Part shown: in pieces, positions 7,012 to 14,106 of the stretch | Layout: each line of letters opens with the position of its first letter | Numbering within the stretch: the first letter of the stretch is position 1 | Source of the DNA: an uncultured Oscillospiraceae bacterium | GTDB taxonomy: Bacteria > Bacillota > Clostridia > Oscillospirales > Acutalibacteraceae | NCBI GenBank assembly: GCA_900547095.1 | Contig: URFG01000016.1 | Span: 1 to 25,690, forward strand | Reading direction: 5' to 3' | DNA: 25,690 nucleotides | The notes under the pieces: generated by a model | Seen by the model: the letters and a program-made list of their open reading frames with translations, nothing else | What the model was told of the DNA's origin: nothing | Databases searched by the model: none | Program-made: the position numbers and the translations under genes

Positions 7012-8873
7012 GAGCTCAGCTCTTCCCATTTTTCCATAAGGTTTAAAAGCAATTCATCATTTTGCTTTATCTCGGCTGAAATTTCCTGCAGTTTTATATA
7101 ATCGGACTGAATTTCGCCGTCGTTTAACAGCTCTTTTAATTCTTCCTGCCTTTTTTCAAACTTTGATATCTCCGCCTCGGTCTTTATCAGCGCCTGTTCT
7201 TTTTTCGCCTTTATTTTTCCGGGGGTTTGATACTTTTTATTTTCCTGCTTAGGCTTTTTTTCTTCCTTGATTTCTTCTTTTTGTTCCTGATTTTCGGATA
7301 AATACTGCGAGTAACCGTACTCATAGAATTTTATCTCATCAGTCTTAAAATCTATAAGCTTATCGGAAATTTTTCTGATAAAGTATCTGTCGTGAGAAAC
7401 GAAAAGAAGCGTTCCGCCGTAGCTTAAGAGAATATCCTCTAAAGCCTCTTTTGATTCGATATCCATATGGTTTGTCGGCTCGTCTAATATTAGGAAATTC
7501 GGCTGTTTTATAAAAAGCTTGCAAAGCGCTAATCTGACTTTTTCTCCGCCCGACAGCATATCGAGAGTTTTAAAGACCTCTTCACCCGTAAACAGGAATT
7601 TTCCGAGCATACTTCTCGCCTCAAATTCGGAAAAAGACGGATAGGTTTCAAAAAAATCATCAAGCACGCAAATATTTCCCTTAAAATGCGCCATTTGCTG
7701 ATCGAAATATCCGATACTTACCCTCTCGCCGAAAGATACATCGCCGCCGATTTTCGGTATCACTCCGGCGATAGTTTTAAGCAGGGTCGATTTTCCGAGC
7801 CCGTTTCCTCCTATAACGCCTACTCTGTCCCCTCTTTTTATGCAAAAATCGGTTTTATAAAGCGCTTTATCGTATCCGATTTCAAGATCGGTCACAGTAA
7901 GCACGGTTTCACTGCTTTTATACTTAGGCTCTAAATTAAAGCTTAAAGTTCTTTCATCTGATTTTTCGGGGGCTTCGGGAATTTCCATTTTTTCAAGCTG
8001 TTTTAATTTTGACTGCACCATTCTTGCCTTTGTGGCTTTATATCTGAACCGCTCGGCAAGCTCGTTTGTCTTTTTTATCTCCGATAGCGCCTGCTCATAT
8101 TTCTTTTGCATTAATTCTTTTCTTTTTTTCTTTTCCGCTGCAAAATATGAGTAATTGCCGTTATATAAAAATGTTTTATGATTTTCTATATCGTAAATTT
8201 TAGTTACCGTTGCGTCTAAAAAAGATCTGTCGTGAGAAACCACGGCGACCGCCTTTTTATATTCCCTTATATAGCTTTCAAGCCAGGCTATCGCCTCTAA
8301 ATCAAGGTGATTTGTCGGCTCGTCCAACAAAAGAAGATCGGGCTTTGAGAGCAAAAGCTTTAAAAAGGCTATTTTTGTCCTTTGCCCTCCCGAAAATTCG
8401 CTTAATTTCTTTGATTTATCGCGTTCATCAAACCCGAATTTTTTTAGTGCGGACTCATATTCCTTTTCAAAATAAAATCCGCCGAGATTGGTAAAAACAT
8501 CGAGAATAAGCGTATAATTTTTTATATTTTCTTCGCTTTGCTCTTCCTGCATTTTTTCTAAAGCTATGTTTAGTTTTTCTTTGGTTTCTAAGATTTCCGA
8601 ATATGCCGATCTTATTTCTTCAAGCAAGGTTTTTGAGTCGTCTTTAATAGCCATTTGATCGAGCATTCCCAAAACCGCGCCGTTTGTCACCGACCTTGAT
8701 AGAGCGGGAGTAACATCATAAATTCCCGCAAGGGCCTTTAAAAGAGTGGTTTTGCCCGAGCCGTTTCTCCCTATTATTCCGACCTTATCCGTCGTATTTA
8801 TTTCCACATTAATATCCTTTAGGATATCATCTCCCGATAGCGATACCGCTCCCGATGTGATCTTAAGCTGCAT
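7008..8873 (-). CDS. ABC-F family ATPase (ribosome-associated type)
   Basis: This 621-residue protein has two ATPase domains and no membrane domain, the layout of ABC-F proteins, which act on the ribosome in translation or antibiotic protection. Domain 1 shows Walker A GRNGSGKT (35-42), signature SEFSGGQ and Walker B LLLLDEPTNHLDLEAI. The linker (about residues 240-320) is long, charged and helical, as in the P-site tRNA interaction motif. Domain 2 shows GGNGLGKS, signature LSGGEKVRLAL and LILDEPTNHMDIES. The last 100 residues are a Lys/Glu-rich coiled coil. The layout resembles YdiF/YheS/Uup-like members; exact subfamily is unclear. It starts two bases after the stop of the phosphodiesterase gene, so the two form one transcript. 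Confidence 0.92.
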   Translation of the reverse strand: MQLKITSGAVSLSGDDILKDINVEINTTDKVGIIGRNGSGKTTLLKALAGIYDVTPALSRSVTNGAVLGMLDQMAIKDDSKTLLEEIRSAYSEILETKEKLNIALEKMQEEQSEENIKNYTLILDVFTNLGGFYFEKEYESALKKFGFDERDKSKKLSEFSGGQRTKIAFLKLLLSKPDLLLLDEPTNHLDLEAIAWLESYIREYKKAVAVVSHDRSFLDATVTKIYDIENHKTFLYNGNYSYFAAEKKKRKELMQKKYEQALSEIKKTNELAERFRYKATKARMVQSKLKQLEKMEIPEAPEKSDERTLSFNLEPKYKSSETVLTVTDLEIGYDKALYKTDFCIKRGDRVGVIGGNGLGKSTLLKTIAGVIPKIGGDVSFGERVSIGYFDQQMAHFKGNICVLDDFFETYPSFSEFEARSMLGKFLFTGEEVFKTLDMLSGGEKVRLALCKLFIKQPNFLILDEPTNHMDIESKEALEDILLSYGGTLLFVSHDRYFIRKISDKLIDFKTDEIKFYEYGYSQYLSENQEQKEEIKEEKKPKQENKKYQTPGKIKAKKEQALIKTEAEISKFEKRQEELKELLNDGEIQSDYIKLQEISAEIKQNDELLLNLMEKWEELSS

Positions 8874-8875
8874 AT

Positions 8876-9349
8876 TTACTCCTTTTTAATATTTACAAGT
8901 ATTCCGTTTTCCCTTATTTCTATCACCGCATAGGTGGGTCCGCCCTCACGCGGTCTTGAGCAGGAGCCGGGGTTTACAAGATAAATTCCGTCGATATATT
9001 CCGATTTGGCAATATGGGTATGGCCGTAAAGCGCTATTTTGCAGTTCGCATTAAGCGCTGCCTCATAAAGCCTTGAAGTGCCGAATTTCACGCCGAAAGT
9101 GTGTCCGTGGCAATAGAGGATATCTATTCCGTTTAACCTTATTATATCATAATCGGGGTAGGAACAAAAGCCGTCGCAATTTCCCTTTACTATATGAAAT
9201 TTTTTCGAGGTGTACTCATACACGGCGTCTTCTATATCAGGCGTTTTATCGCCCAAGAAAAATATATGCTCACACTCCGGGTTTTCTCTGATTATTTTAT
9301 CCACTGCAAAAGAATTGCCGTGGGAATCTGAAATTATAAGTAATCTCAT
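8876..9349 (-). CDS. YfcE/MJ0936-family metallophosphodiesterase
   Basis: This 157-residue protein carries all the metal-binding blocks of calcineurin-like phosphodiesterases: SDSHGN (residues 7-12), LGDKTPD (32-38), GNCD, a CHGHTF block, YGHTHI and NPGSCSRPR at the C terminus. Members bind two metal ions and hydrolyse phosphodiesters such as bis-p-nitrophenyl phosphate in tests; the natural substrate is mostly unknown. The ATG has GAGG about eight bases upstream. It leads a two-gene operon with the ABC-F ATPase. It is divergent from the small-protein cassette, with only 51 bases between the two starts. Confidence 0.9.
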   Translation of the reverse strand: MRLLIISDSHGNSFAVDKIIRENPECEHIFFLGDKTPDIEDAVYEYTSKKFHIVKGNCDGFCSYPDYDIIRLNGIDILYCHGHTFGVKFGTSRLYEAALNANCKIALYGHTHIAKSEYIDGIYLVNPGSCSRPREGGPTYAVIEIRENGILVNIKKE

Positions 9350-9400
9350 AGGCGCTTACCTCATAATATTAAAATAGATAAATTTATTTGGGGGATAAAT

Positions 9401-9649
9401 ATGAATAACGGCAAATACGATATAAATAAAATTATGCAAACACTTAACAAAAACGGAATAAACAACTCCGCTTTAAGTAAACTCAAAACCGGAGATTCTT
9501 CCGAACTGCTCAAAAATCTAAGCCTTGAAGATAAAAATAAAATTATGTCCGCCCTTAATAACAAAGAAGAGCTTAACAAAATTTTAAATGATAAAAACAC
9601 GATGAATATTTTAAGAAACTTCACAAACGGCGGTAATAAAAATGGATGA
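9401..9649 (+). CDS. Small unknown protein 1 of a three-gene cassette
   Basis: I do not recognise this 82-residue protein. It is highly polar (many Asn, Lys, Leu, Asp), predicted all-helical, with no signal peptide or membrane helix. Its end, KILNDKNTMNILRNF, resembles the start of the next protein (GILNDPDSMDRVRQM), suggesting a shared short helical module. The ATG has GGGGGA upstream with good spacing. Its last 8 bases overlap the start of the next gene, so the two are translated together. The promoter must lie in the 51-base gap shared with the divergent phosphodiesterase gene. That the frame is real is supported by the overlap and the ribosome site. Confidence 0.7.
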   Translation: MNNGKYDINKIMQTLNKNGINNSALSKLKTGDSSELLKNLSLEDKNKIMSALNNKEELNKILNDKNTMNILRNFTNGGNKNG

Positions 9650-9974
9650 CCTCAATCAAAAGCTCGAGGGGATATTAAACGATCCCGACAGTATGGACAG
9701 GGTTAGGCAAATGGCGGAGCAGCTCTTAGGCTCTAAAGAGGAGGAAAAATCGGATCCCCATGCAGACGGAATAGATCCTATGTTTATAAAAAAGCTTATG
9801 CCTGTGATAAACAGACTCAATTCCGACACAAACGATAAACGAACTGCGCTGCTTTTAGCCTTAAAGCCTAATTTAAGCGAAGAAAGGCGCGCAAAGGTAG
9901 ACGCGGCGGTAAAGCTTATAAAGCTTATAGAAATGCTGCCTTATTTAAAAGAGTGCGGCCTTTTTGACATTTAA
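9642..9974 (+). CDS. Small unknown protein 2 of a three-gene cassette
   Basis: This 110-residue cytosolic, helical protein has two parts. The N-terminal module (DLNQKLEGILNDPDSMDRVRQMAEQLLG) is followed by an acidic linker, and the second half is a helical module (FIKKLMPVINRLN, then KRTALLLALKPNLSEERRAKVDAAVKLIKLIEMLPYL). I recall similar unnamed proteins with an 'LLxALKPxLSxxRRxKxDxAxxxxK' pattern in Oscillospirales genomes, but no function. It overlaps gene 1 by 8 bases and is 17 bases from gene 3. No catalytic motif is visible, so a structural or adaptor role is more likely than an enzyme. Confidence 0.72.
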   Translation: MDDLNQKLEGILNDPDSMDRVRQMAEQLLGSKEEEKSDPHADGIDPMFIKKLMPVINRLNSDTNDKRTALLLALKPNLSEERRAKVDAAVKLIKLIEMLPYLKECGLFDI

Positions 9975-9991
9975 AAGGGCGGTGAAAAGCT

Positions 9992-10351
9992 TTGAACAAC
10001 GAGGAATTTATACTCGAACAGCAGCGCGCCGTGGAGCGGATGAAAGAAATGAGCGCGCAGAGCAAATTTGAGCAGTCTTCACATAAAATGCCGCCCGTTC
10101 CTCCCTTTGTGAGGGTGAACAGAACGGGCGGCTATAAAAGGCCCGAAAGAAAGCCGGAGCAAAGCCCTCAAAAAAGTCCCGAACATAGCGAGCCTTTAAA
10201 TTTTTTAAGCTCTGTTTTAGGAGGAAACGGGGACTCATTAAATCTTACAAACGACCCCGATATCTTTCTGCTACTCGGAATTATTCTTCTTATTTCAAGC
10301 GAGAGCGGCGATAAATTACTGCTCGCGGCGCTCGCCTTTATTTTGTTATAG
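9992..10351 (+). CDS. Small unknown protein 3, with a C-terminal hydrophobic hairpin
   Basis: This 119-residue protein starts at TTG after GGGCGGTG. Residues 1-35 are charged and helical. Residues 36-70 are a Pro/Lys/Glu/Ser-rich disordered linker (PPVPPFVRV, then RPERKPEQSPQKSPEHSE). The end is DPDIFLLLGIILLISSESGDKLLLAALAFILL: two very hydrophobic stretches separated by a short polar turn, ending flush at the C terminus. This looks like a re-entrant membrane hairpin or tail anchor. Function is unknown. It may tether the two soluble partners upstream to a membrane. AT-rich non-coding DNA follows, with no clear plus-strand terminator until the hairpin at 10632. Confidence 0.7.
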   Translation: MNNEEFILEQQRAVERMKEMSAQSKFEQSSHKMPPVPPFVRVNRTGGYKRPERKPEQSPQKSPEHSEPLNFLSSVLGGNGDSLNLTNDPDIFLLLGIILLISSESGDKLLLAALAFILL

Positions 10352-10631
10352 CAAAATATTATTTTATTCGATAATTTTTTGCATTTTTAGAGTTTATGTA
10401 AACCCGGACAACCATATAAGTTATTAAACTTATCCACCGACTATTCAACCGAAAATACACTGATTTAATCAAAATTATGAATAATCCGGGTTCATAACGG
10501 TGGATAACTCTGTGGAAAAGTTGAAATACATAATATGCAAATGTAAAATGAATTAAAATTTATGTAAATTCAAAGTTTATCTGTCAAGTGATTTTTTTCA
10601 ATAAATTTAAACAATTTTCAGCAAAAAAATT
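10352..10631. other. AT-rich gene-free gap with DnaA-box-like sites
   Basis: About 280 bases carry no gene. TTATCCACC occurs at 10430-10438, its inverse GGTGGATAA at 10499-10507, and TGTGGAAAA (inverse of TTTTCCACA) at 10511-10519. Each is one base from the DnaA box TTATCCACA. AACCCGGA (10401-10408) and TCCGGGTT (10485-10492) form a second inverted pair that interleaves with the first. DNA from 10520 to 10630 is very AT-rich. This may be a DnaA-binding locus; it is not clearly an origin. Confidence 0.45.
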
Positions 10632-10666
10632 CGGGAAAGTTTTTAAATAACTTTCCCGCTTTTTGT
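10621..10666. terminator. Bidirectional terminator beside the ferredoxin gene
   Basis: CGGGAAAGTT (10632-10641) pairs perfectly with AACTTTCCCG (10649-10658). On the minus strand seven T's follow (10629-10623), and on the plus strand CTTTTTG follows. It mainly serves the ferredoxin gene. Confidence 0.85.
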
Positions 10667-10686
10667 TAGACAAATTGACAATACAA

Positions 10687-10857
10687 TCAGTCTTTAGAAA
10701 TTGCTTCTACAGGACATCCTTCGGCACAAGAGCCGCAATCGCAGCACTTATCCGGATCTATTTCATAATGACTGTCACCCTCGGAAATAGCTTCGCAGGG
10801 ACATCCGGCGGCGCAAGCTCCGCAGCTGATGCATTCATCGGAAATTTTATATGCCAT
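10687..10857 (-). CDS. 2[4Fe-4S] ferredoxin
   Basis: This 56-residue clostridial-type ferredoxin is a soluble low-potential electron carrier. Two clusters are shown by the repeats CISCGACAAGCPCEAI and CCDCGSCAEGCPVEAI; each gives three Cys to one cluster and a fourth (CP) to the other. I chose the ATG at 10857 (MAYKISDECISC) because GGAGGTG sits about eight bases upstream. The frame opens 19 codons earlier, but that part lies in the leader. It is a single-gene transcript with its own promoter and terminator. An additional Cys (CPCEA) next to the first cluster motif and a CC pair before the second are small departures from the plain motif. Confidence 0.93.
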   Translation of the reverse strand: MAYKISDECISCGACAAGCPCEAISEGDSHYEIDPDKCCDCGSCAEGCPVEAISKD

Positions 10858-10925
10858 TTTGTCACACCTCCATAAAGTGGTATATAGTACGCCCGAATCT
10901 AAAAGAAACTGCATTTACTAACTGT

Positions 10926-10954
10926 ATTGTATCAGCAAACCAAGAAAAATGCAA
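10926..10954 (-). promoter_or_regulatory. Ferredoxin promoter
   Basis: On the minus strand TTGCAT (10954-10949), a 17-base spacer and TACAAT (10931-10926) lie about 70 bases upstream of the ferredoxin ATG. Confidence 0.6.
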
Positions 10955-10969
10955 GAGTAAATATTTGCA

Positions 10970-11815
10970 TTATTTATCAATTTCTTCTGTTTTACCGCCT
11001 TTTTTGGAGCGGGAAAGGACTTTTACGCTGTTTCTGTGCACTTTATAAGGCGCACCCTCCCCCTCTTTGGGTCTTATAATAAGGTTGCCGGTGATGAGAT
11101 TAGAGTCTATAACCGTTCCGATACCCTCACTTGTTTTAACCACCGCTCCGATACCCGGAGTGATAGATATGAGGTGCTTATATGAATCCTCTTCATATTT
11201 TAGGCAGCACATAAGTCTTCCGCAGCTGCCCGAAATCTTTGTGGGATTTAAAGAAAGGCCCTGATCCTTTGCCATTTTTATTGAAACAGGCTCAAAATCA
11301 TTCAAAAATCTCTTACAGCAATACGGCTGACCGCAAATTCCGAGACCGCCGAGCATTCTCGCCTCATCGCGCACGCCTATCTGCCTTAATTCTATCCTGG
11401 TGCGGAACTGCGAAGCAAGGTCTTTTACGAGCTCTCTGAAATCCACCCTGCCGTCGGCAGTGAAGAAAAATGTTATTTTAGAGCCGTCAAAAGAATATTC
11501 CACTTCCACAAGCTTCATTTCAAGGCTGTGATCCGCTATCTTTTTTTCGCAGATCGAAAAAGCGTCCTTTTCCTTTTTCTTGTTTTCTTCGAGCTGTTTT
11601 AAGTCCTTGTCCGTTGCAATGCGGACCGCCTTTTTAAGCTCGGATACTATTTTTCCCTCTTCGACCTCGCTTACAGCTTCGCTGACAAATCCGAAAGCAA
11701 GACCGTTGGAAGTTTCTACTATTATTTTTTCGCCGATATCGGGATCAAGCCCGTTAGGATCGAAATAATAGGATCTTCCGTTTTCTTTAAATTTTACCGA
11801 TATGACCTTTGTCAC
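10970..11815 (-). CDS. ricT: PSP1-domain protein RicT (YaaT)
   Basis: This 281-residue protein is the RicT/YaaT family member. In Bacillus subtilis RicT works with RicA and RicF in an Fe-S-containing complex that affects RNase Y action, competence, biofilm and sporulation. The PSP1 core covers about residues 50-200. The conserved cysteine sets CGQPYCC and CGRLMCC are present, as expected for Fe-S binding. A KOW-like C-terminal strand region (GIGAVVKTSEGIGTVIDSN) and a Lys-rich tail follow. It lies two bases after holB, the same holB-ricT order as in Bacillus. RicA and RicF are not in the window. Assignment rests on the cysteine motifs and synteny. Confidence 0.92.
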   Translation of the reverse strand: MTKVISVKFKENGRSYYFDPNGLDPDIGEKIIVETSNGLAFGFVSEAVSEVEEGKIVSELKKAVRIATDKDLKQLEENKKKEKDAFSICEKKIADHSLEMKLVEVEYSFDGSKITFFFTADGRVDFRELVKDLASQFRTRIELRQIGVRDEARMLGGLGICGQPYCCKRFLNDFEPVSIKMAKDQGLSLNPTKISGSCGRLMCCLKYEEDSYKHLISITPGIGAVVKTSEGIGTVIDSNLITGNLIIRPKEGEGAPYKVHRNSVKVLSRSKKGGKTEEIDK

Positions 11816-11817
11816 TT

Positions 11818-12621
11818 TTAATCCTCCGTCAAGATACTGCAGAAAAGCAATGAAAGATTAACATTTATCTTCAGCATTTCCTGCCATTTTGATATATTTT
11901 TATAAAGCTCTGCAAATTTGCGGCATATAACCTTTGATGAAAGCTTTATTTTAAGCTTTTCTTCCGCGGCAATTTTAAGAGCGGCGAAAAACTCGTCTGC
12001 AAAAGCCCTGTCTTTTACAAAGCCCTGAAGCAGGCAAAGAATTTCATAATCCTTATCTTTCTCATAAAGCTCGCAGAACTCTTGCGCCGCCTGCTCTGCT
12101 TTTGTTTTTTCGGAAGTTTTATCCGAAAAAGAAAGCGAGAGGTTTATACACCGGGAAACGACCGTGTCGAGCAAAATCGTTCTCGAAGAGCATAGCAGAA
12201 CGAACACCACCGTTTTGGGCGGCTCTTCAAGAATTTTAAGTATGGCGTTTTGCGCCTGCTCGTTCATCTTATCCGCATTTTCAATTATAAATACTCTTCT
12301 TTTACCCGAATGCGGCAAAACATAAGCCTGTGCTTTTATCTCTCTTATCTGATTTATCGTGATATTCTTTTTTCCTTTTTCTTCGGAAATAAAGGATATA
12401 TCTGGGTGTGTGTTATTTTCCGCCTGCCTGCAATCTTTGCAGGTTTTGCAGGGAGCGGGTGCGCCGTTACACACAGATATCTGCGCTATAATTTTTGCAA
12501 GCGCGGTCTTTTCCGAATTCGAAGCACCCTCGATTAAAAAAGCGTGCGGAAATCTGCCTGATTTTATGAAGTTATTTATTTTTTCAAACGCAAGATCAAA
12601 TTCGCCCGAAAATTCGCTCAT
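11818..12621 (-). CDS. holB: DNA polymerase III delta' subunit
   Basis: This 267-residue protein is the clamp-loader delta' subunit. It has the AAA+ N-terminal domain with a degenerate P-loop (GASNSEKTA, Glu in place of the usual Gly), consistent with a subunit that need not hydrolyse ATP. The zinc module CNGAPAPCKTCKDC is present, then ITINQIREIKAQAYVLPHSGKRRVFII and the sensor region NAILKILEEPPKTVVFVLLCSS. The C-terminal helical domain is shorter than in E. coli delta'. Its ATG overlaps the trpS stop by four bases (ATGA), and ricT follows after two bases, so trpS-holB-ricT form a tightly coupled operon. Confidence 0.92.
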   Translation of the reverse strand: MSEFSGEFDLAFEKINNFIKSGRFPHAFLIEGASNSEKTALAKIIAQISVCNGAPAPCKTCKDCRQAENNTHPDISFISEEKGKKNITINQIREIKAQAYVLPHSGKRRVFIIENADKMNEQAQNAILKILEEPPKTVVFVLLCSSRTILLDTVVSRCINLSLSFSDKTSEKTKAEQAAQEFCELYEKDKDYEILCLLQGFVKDRAFADEFFAALKIAAEEKLKIKLSSKVICRKFAELYKNISKWQEMLKINVNLSLLFCSILTED

Positions 12622-13616
12622 AAAACAAATCCGACCTTTTTCATTGCCTTAAAGTATGTTTTTCTGGCTATCTTTTCCGCTCTTTCATCTCCGAGCGAGA
12701 AAATTCTCTCTATTTCCGCTTTATCTGCAATTATCTTTTCATAATTTTCTTTTATGGGAGCAAGCTCGTCTGCCACAGCCTCGCCTACAGCCAATTTAAA
12801 TTCGCCGTAACCCTTTCCTTCAAACTCGCGCTCGATTTCTTCGGGCGTTTTGCCTGTTACACAGCTGTAAATTCCGATAAGGTTCGATACTCCCTTTTTA
12901 TCCTCGCTTAAGCGAACGCAGGACTCGCTGTCCGTAACGGCTCTTTTGAATTTTCTTATGATAGTATCCCTGTCGTCAAGAATGGCGACATAGGCATTCG
13001 CGTTATCGTCCGACTTGGACATTTTTTTCTCCGGATCCTGCAGCGACATTATTCTTGCGCCTGTTTTTGGGATATAGGGCTCTGGAAGCTTGAAAACTTC
13101 GCCGTAAACATTATTAAATCTGCTCGCGATATCCCTCGCAATTTCAAGGTGCTGCTTCTGATCCGCTCCCACCGGAACGAAATCGGGCTTATAAAGCAGA
13201 ATATCGGCAGCCATTAATACGGGATAAGAAAAAAGACCTACATTTACGTTATCCGCGTGCTTTGCGGACTTATCCTTAAACTGCGTCATTCTTGACATTT
13301 CACCGAACTGCGTATAGCAGGACAAAAGCCAGCTTAACTGCGAATGCTCGGGGATATGCGACTGAACGAATAAAATATTTTTTTCCGGATCAAGGCCTAA
13401 AGCCAATAAAAGCGCGCAGGTGGAATATATCTGCGCCCTGAATTTAGCCGGCTCCTGCCTTACGGTGATCGCGTGAAGATCAGCCACGGCATAAACGCAC
13501 TCAAAATCCTCCTGCATTTTTACCCAGCTTTTCAAAGCGCCGAGATAATTGCCTAAGGTGAGCATACCGCTCGGCTGAATACAGCTTAATACTCTTTTTT
13601 TCTGAATTTCTTCCAT
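12618..13616 (-). CDS. trpS: Tryptophanyl-tRNA synthetase
   Basis: The enzyme charges tRNA-Trp. At 332 residues it has the usual bacterial length. The class I HIGH variant is in PSGMLTLGNYLGA near the N terminus, and KMSKS is present in PEKKMSKSDDNANAYV. The TrpRS blocks YPVLMAADILLYKPDFVPVGADQKQH are intact. A promoter (TTGTAA, 17 bases, TAAACT) lies 40-70 bases upstream on the minus strand. I see no T-box or trp leader in the short upstream region. It is the first gene of the operon with holB and ricT. Confidence 0.96.
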   Translation of the reverse strand: MEEIQKKRVLSCIQPSGMLTLGNYLGALKSWVKMQEDFECVYAVADLHAITVRQEPAKFRAQIYSTCALLLALGLDPEKNILFVQSHIPEHSQLSWLLSCYTQFGEMSRMTQFKDKSAKHADNVNVGLFSYPVLMAADILLYKPDFVPVGADQKQHLEIARDIASRFNNVYGEVFKLPEPYIPKTGARIMSLQDPEKKMSKSDDNANAYVAILDDRDTIIRKFKRAVTDSESCVRLSEDKKGVSNLIGIYSCVTGKTPEEIEREFEGKGYGEFKLAVGEAVADELAPIKENYEKIIADKAEIERIFSLGDERAEKIARKTYFKAMKKVGFVL

Positions 13617-13657
13617 ATCATCTTATCCTTTCGGAATAATCACATATAATTATTAAT

Positions 13658-13686
13658 AGTTTAACATATTTTTTTAAAAATTACAA
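13658..13686 (-). promoter_or_regulatory. Promoter of the trpS-holB-ricT operon
   Basis: On the minus strand TTGTAA (13686-13681), a 17-base spacer and TAAACT (13663-13658), about 42 bases before the trpS ATG. Confidence 0.55.
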
Positions 13687-13761
13687 TAGCAAGTAAATTA
13701 CCGGGCAAAGGGAATATTTTGGGACACCGAAAATATTATTATAAATATATCAAAAAAAGAC

Positions 13762-13790
13762 TTGACAAATCAAACGCGTCAGGCTATAAT
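13762..13790 (+). promoter_or_regulatory. Perfect consensus sigma-A promoter of the SOS-box gene
   Basis: TTGACA (13762-13767), a 17-base spacer and TATAAT (13785-13790). A start site is expected near 13797, just before the LexA box. Confidence 0.9.
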
Positions 13791-13804
13791 AAAAATACAG
13801 AAAG

Positions 13805-13818
13805 CGAACAAGTGTTCG
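13805..13818 (+). promoter_or_regulatory. LexA (SOS) box
   Basis: CGAACAAGTGTTCG is a perfect match to the Firmicutes LexA/DinR operator, CGAAC-N4-GTTCG. It sits between the expected transcription start and the ribosome site (GGAGG at 13821) of the small membrane protein gene, where bound LexA would block a strong promoter. Confidence 0.85.
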
Positions 13819-13832
13819 TCGGAGGTAAATTT

Positions 13833-14018
13833 ATGAGTTTTGCAGGTATTGTTTTAAGTATATTTGAAACGATTATCGTTTTATTCACGCTCTGGGCTTT
13901 ATTTCACGAGGACTTCTTTATAGCCGTGGAGGACAGAATATTTGCGCACTTCAGAAGAAAGCGCTTTAAAGTGATAAAAGCTTCGGATTTTTCCGAAAAG
14001 CTTTTTGACAGAAATTAG
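13833..14018 (+). CDS. Small SOS-regulated membrane protein of unknown function
   Basis: This 61-residue protein has one hydrophobic helix at residues 3-24 (FAGIVLSIFETIIVLFTLWALF), then HEDFF, an acidic patch, a basic cluster (HFRRKRFKVIK, 39-49) and a short polar tail. The basic side suggests the C terminus faces the cytoplasm. The start follows GGAGGTAAA with good spacing; the frame is open 38 codons upstream, but the promoter and LexA box lie in that part, so it is not coding. The gene stands alone, with a consensus promoter, a perfect LexA box and a strong terminator. That is the setting of damage-induced division inhibitors such as YneA or SidA, but there is no sequence resemblance that I can see, and function is unknown. 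It has no LysM domain. Confidence 0.8.
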   Translation: MSFAGIVLSIFETIIVLFTLWALFHEDFFIAVEDRIFAHFRRKRFKVIKASDFSEKLFDRN

Positions 14019-14054
14019 ATTTTTCCTTTCTTTCTTTTTTATAACTTCTTTTAG

Positions 14055-14106
14055 CACTTCGGAGCTTATGCTTTAAAGCATAAGCCCCGAAGTGTTTTTA
14101 TTTTTT
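14055..14106 (+). terminator. Strong terminator of the SOS-box gene
   Basis: CACTTCGG and GCTTATGC pair with GCATAAGC and CCGAAGTG (14055-14094), followed by TTTTTATTTTTT. The T-run overlaps the stop codon of the convergent glycosyltransferase. Confidence 0.9.

Noticed and set aside
10352..10631. Chromosome origin (oriC)
   Set aside because: Only three imperfect DnaA boxes, no dnaA, dnaN or rpmH, and flanking genes do not diverge from here. Kept only as a DnaA-box-like cluster.
13617..13718. T-box or trp leader for trpS
   Set aside because: The leader from the likely promoter is only about 40 bases and shows no T-box core.
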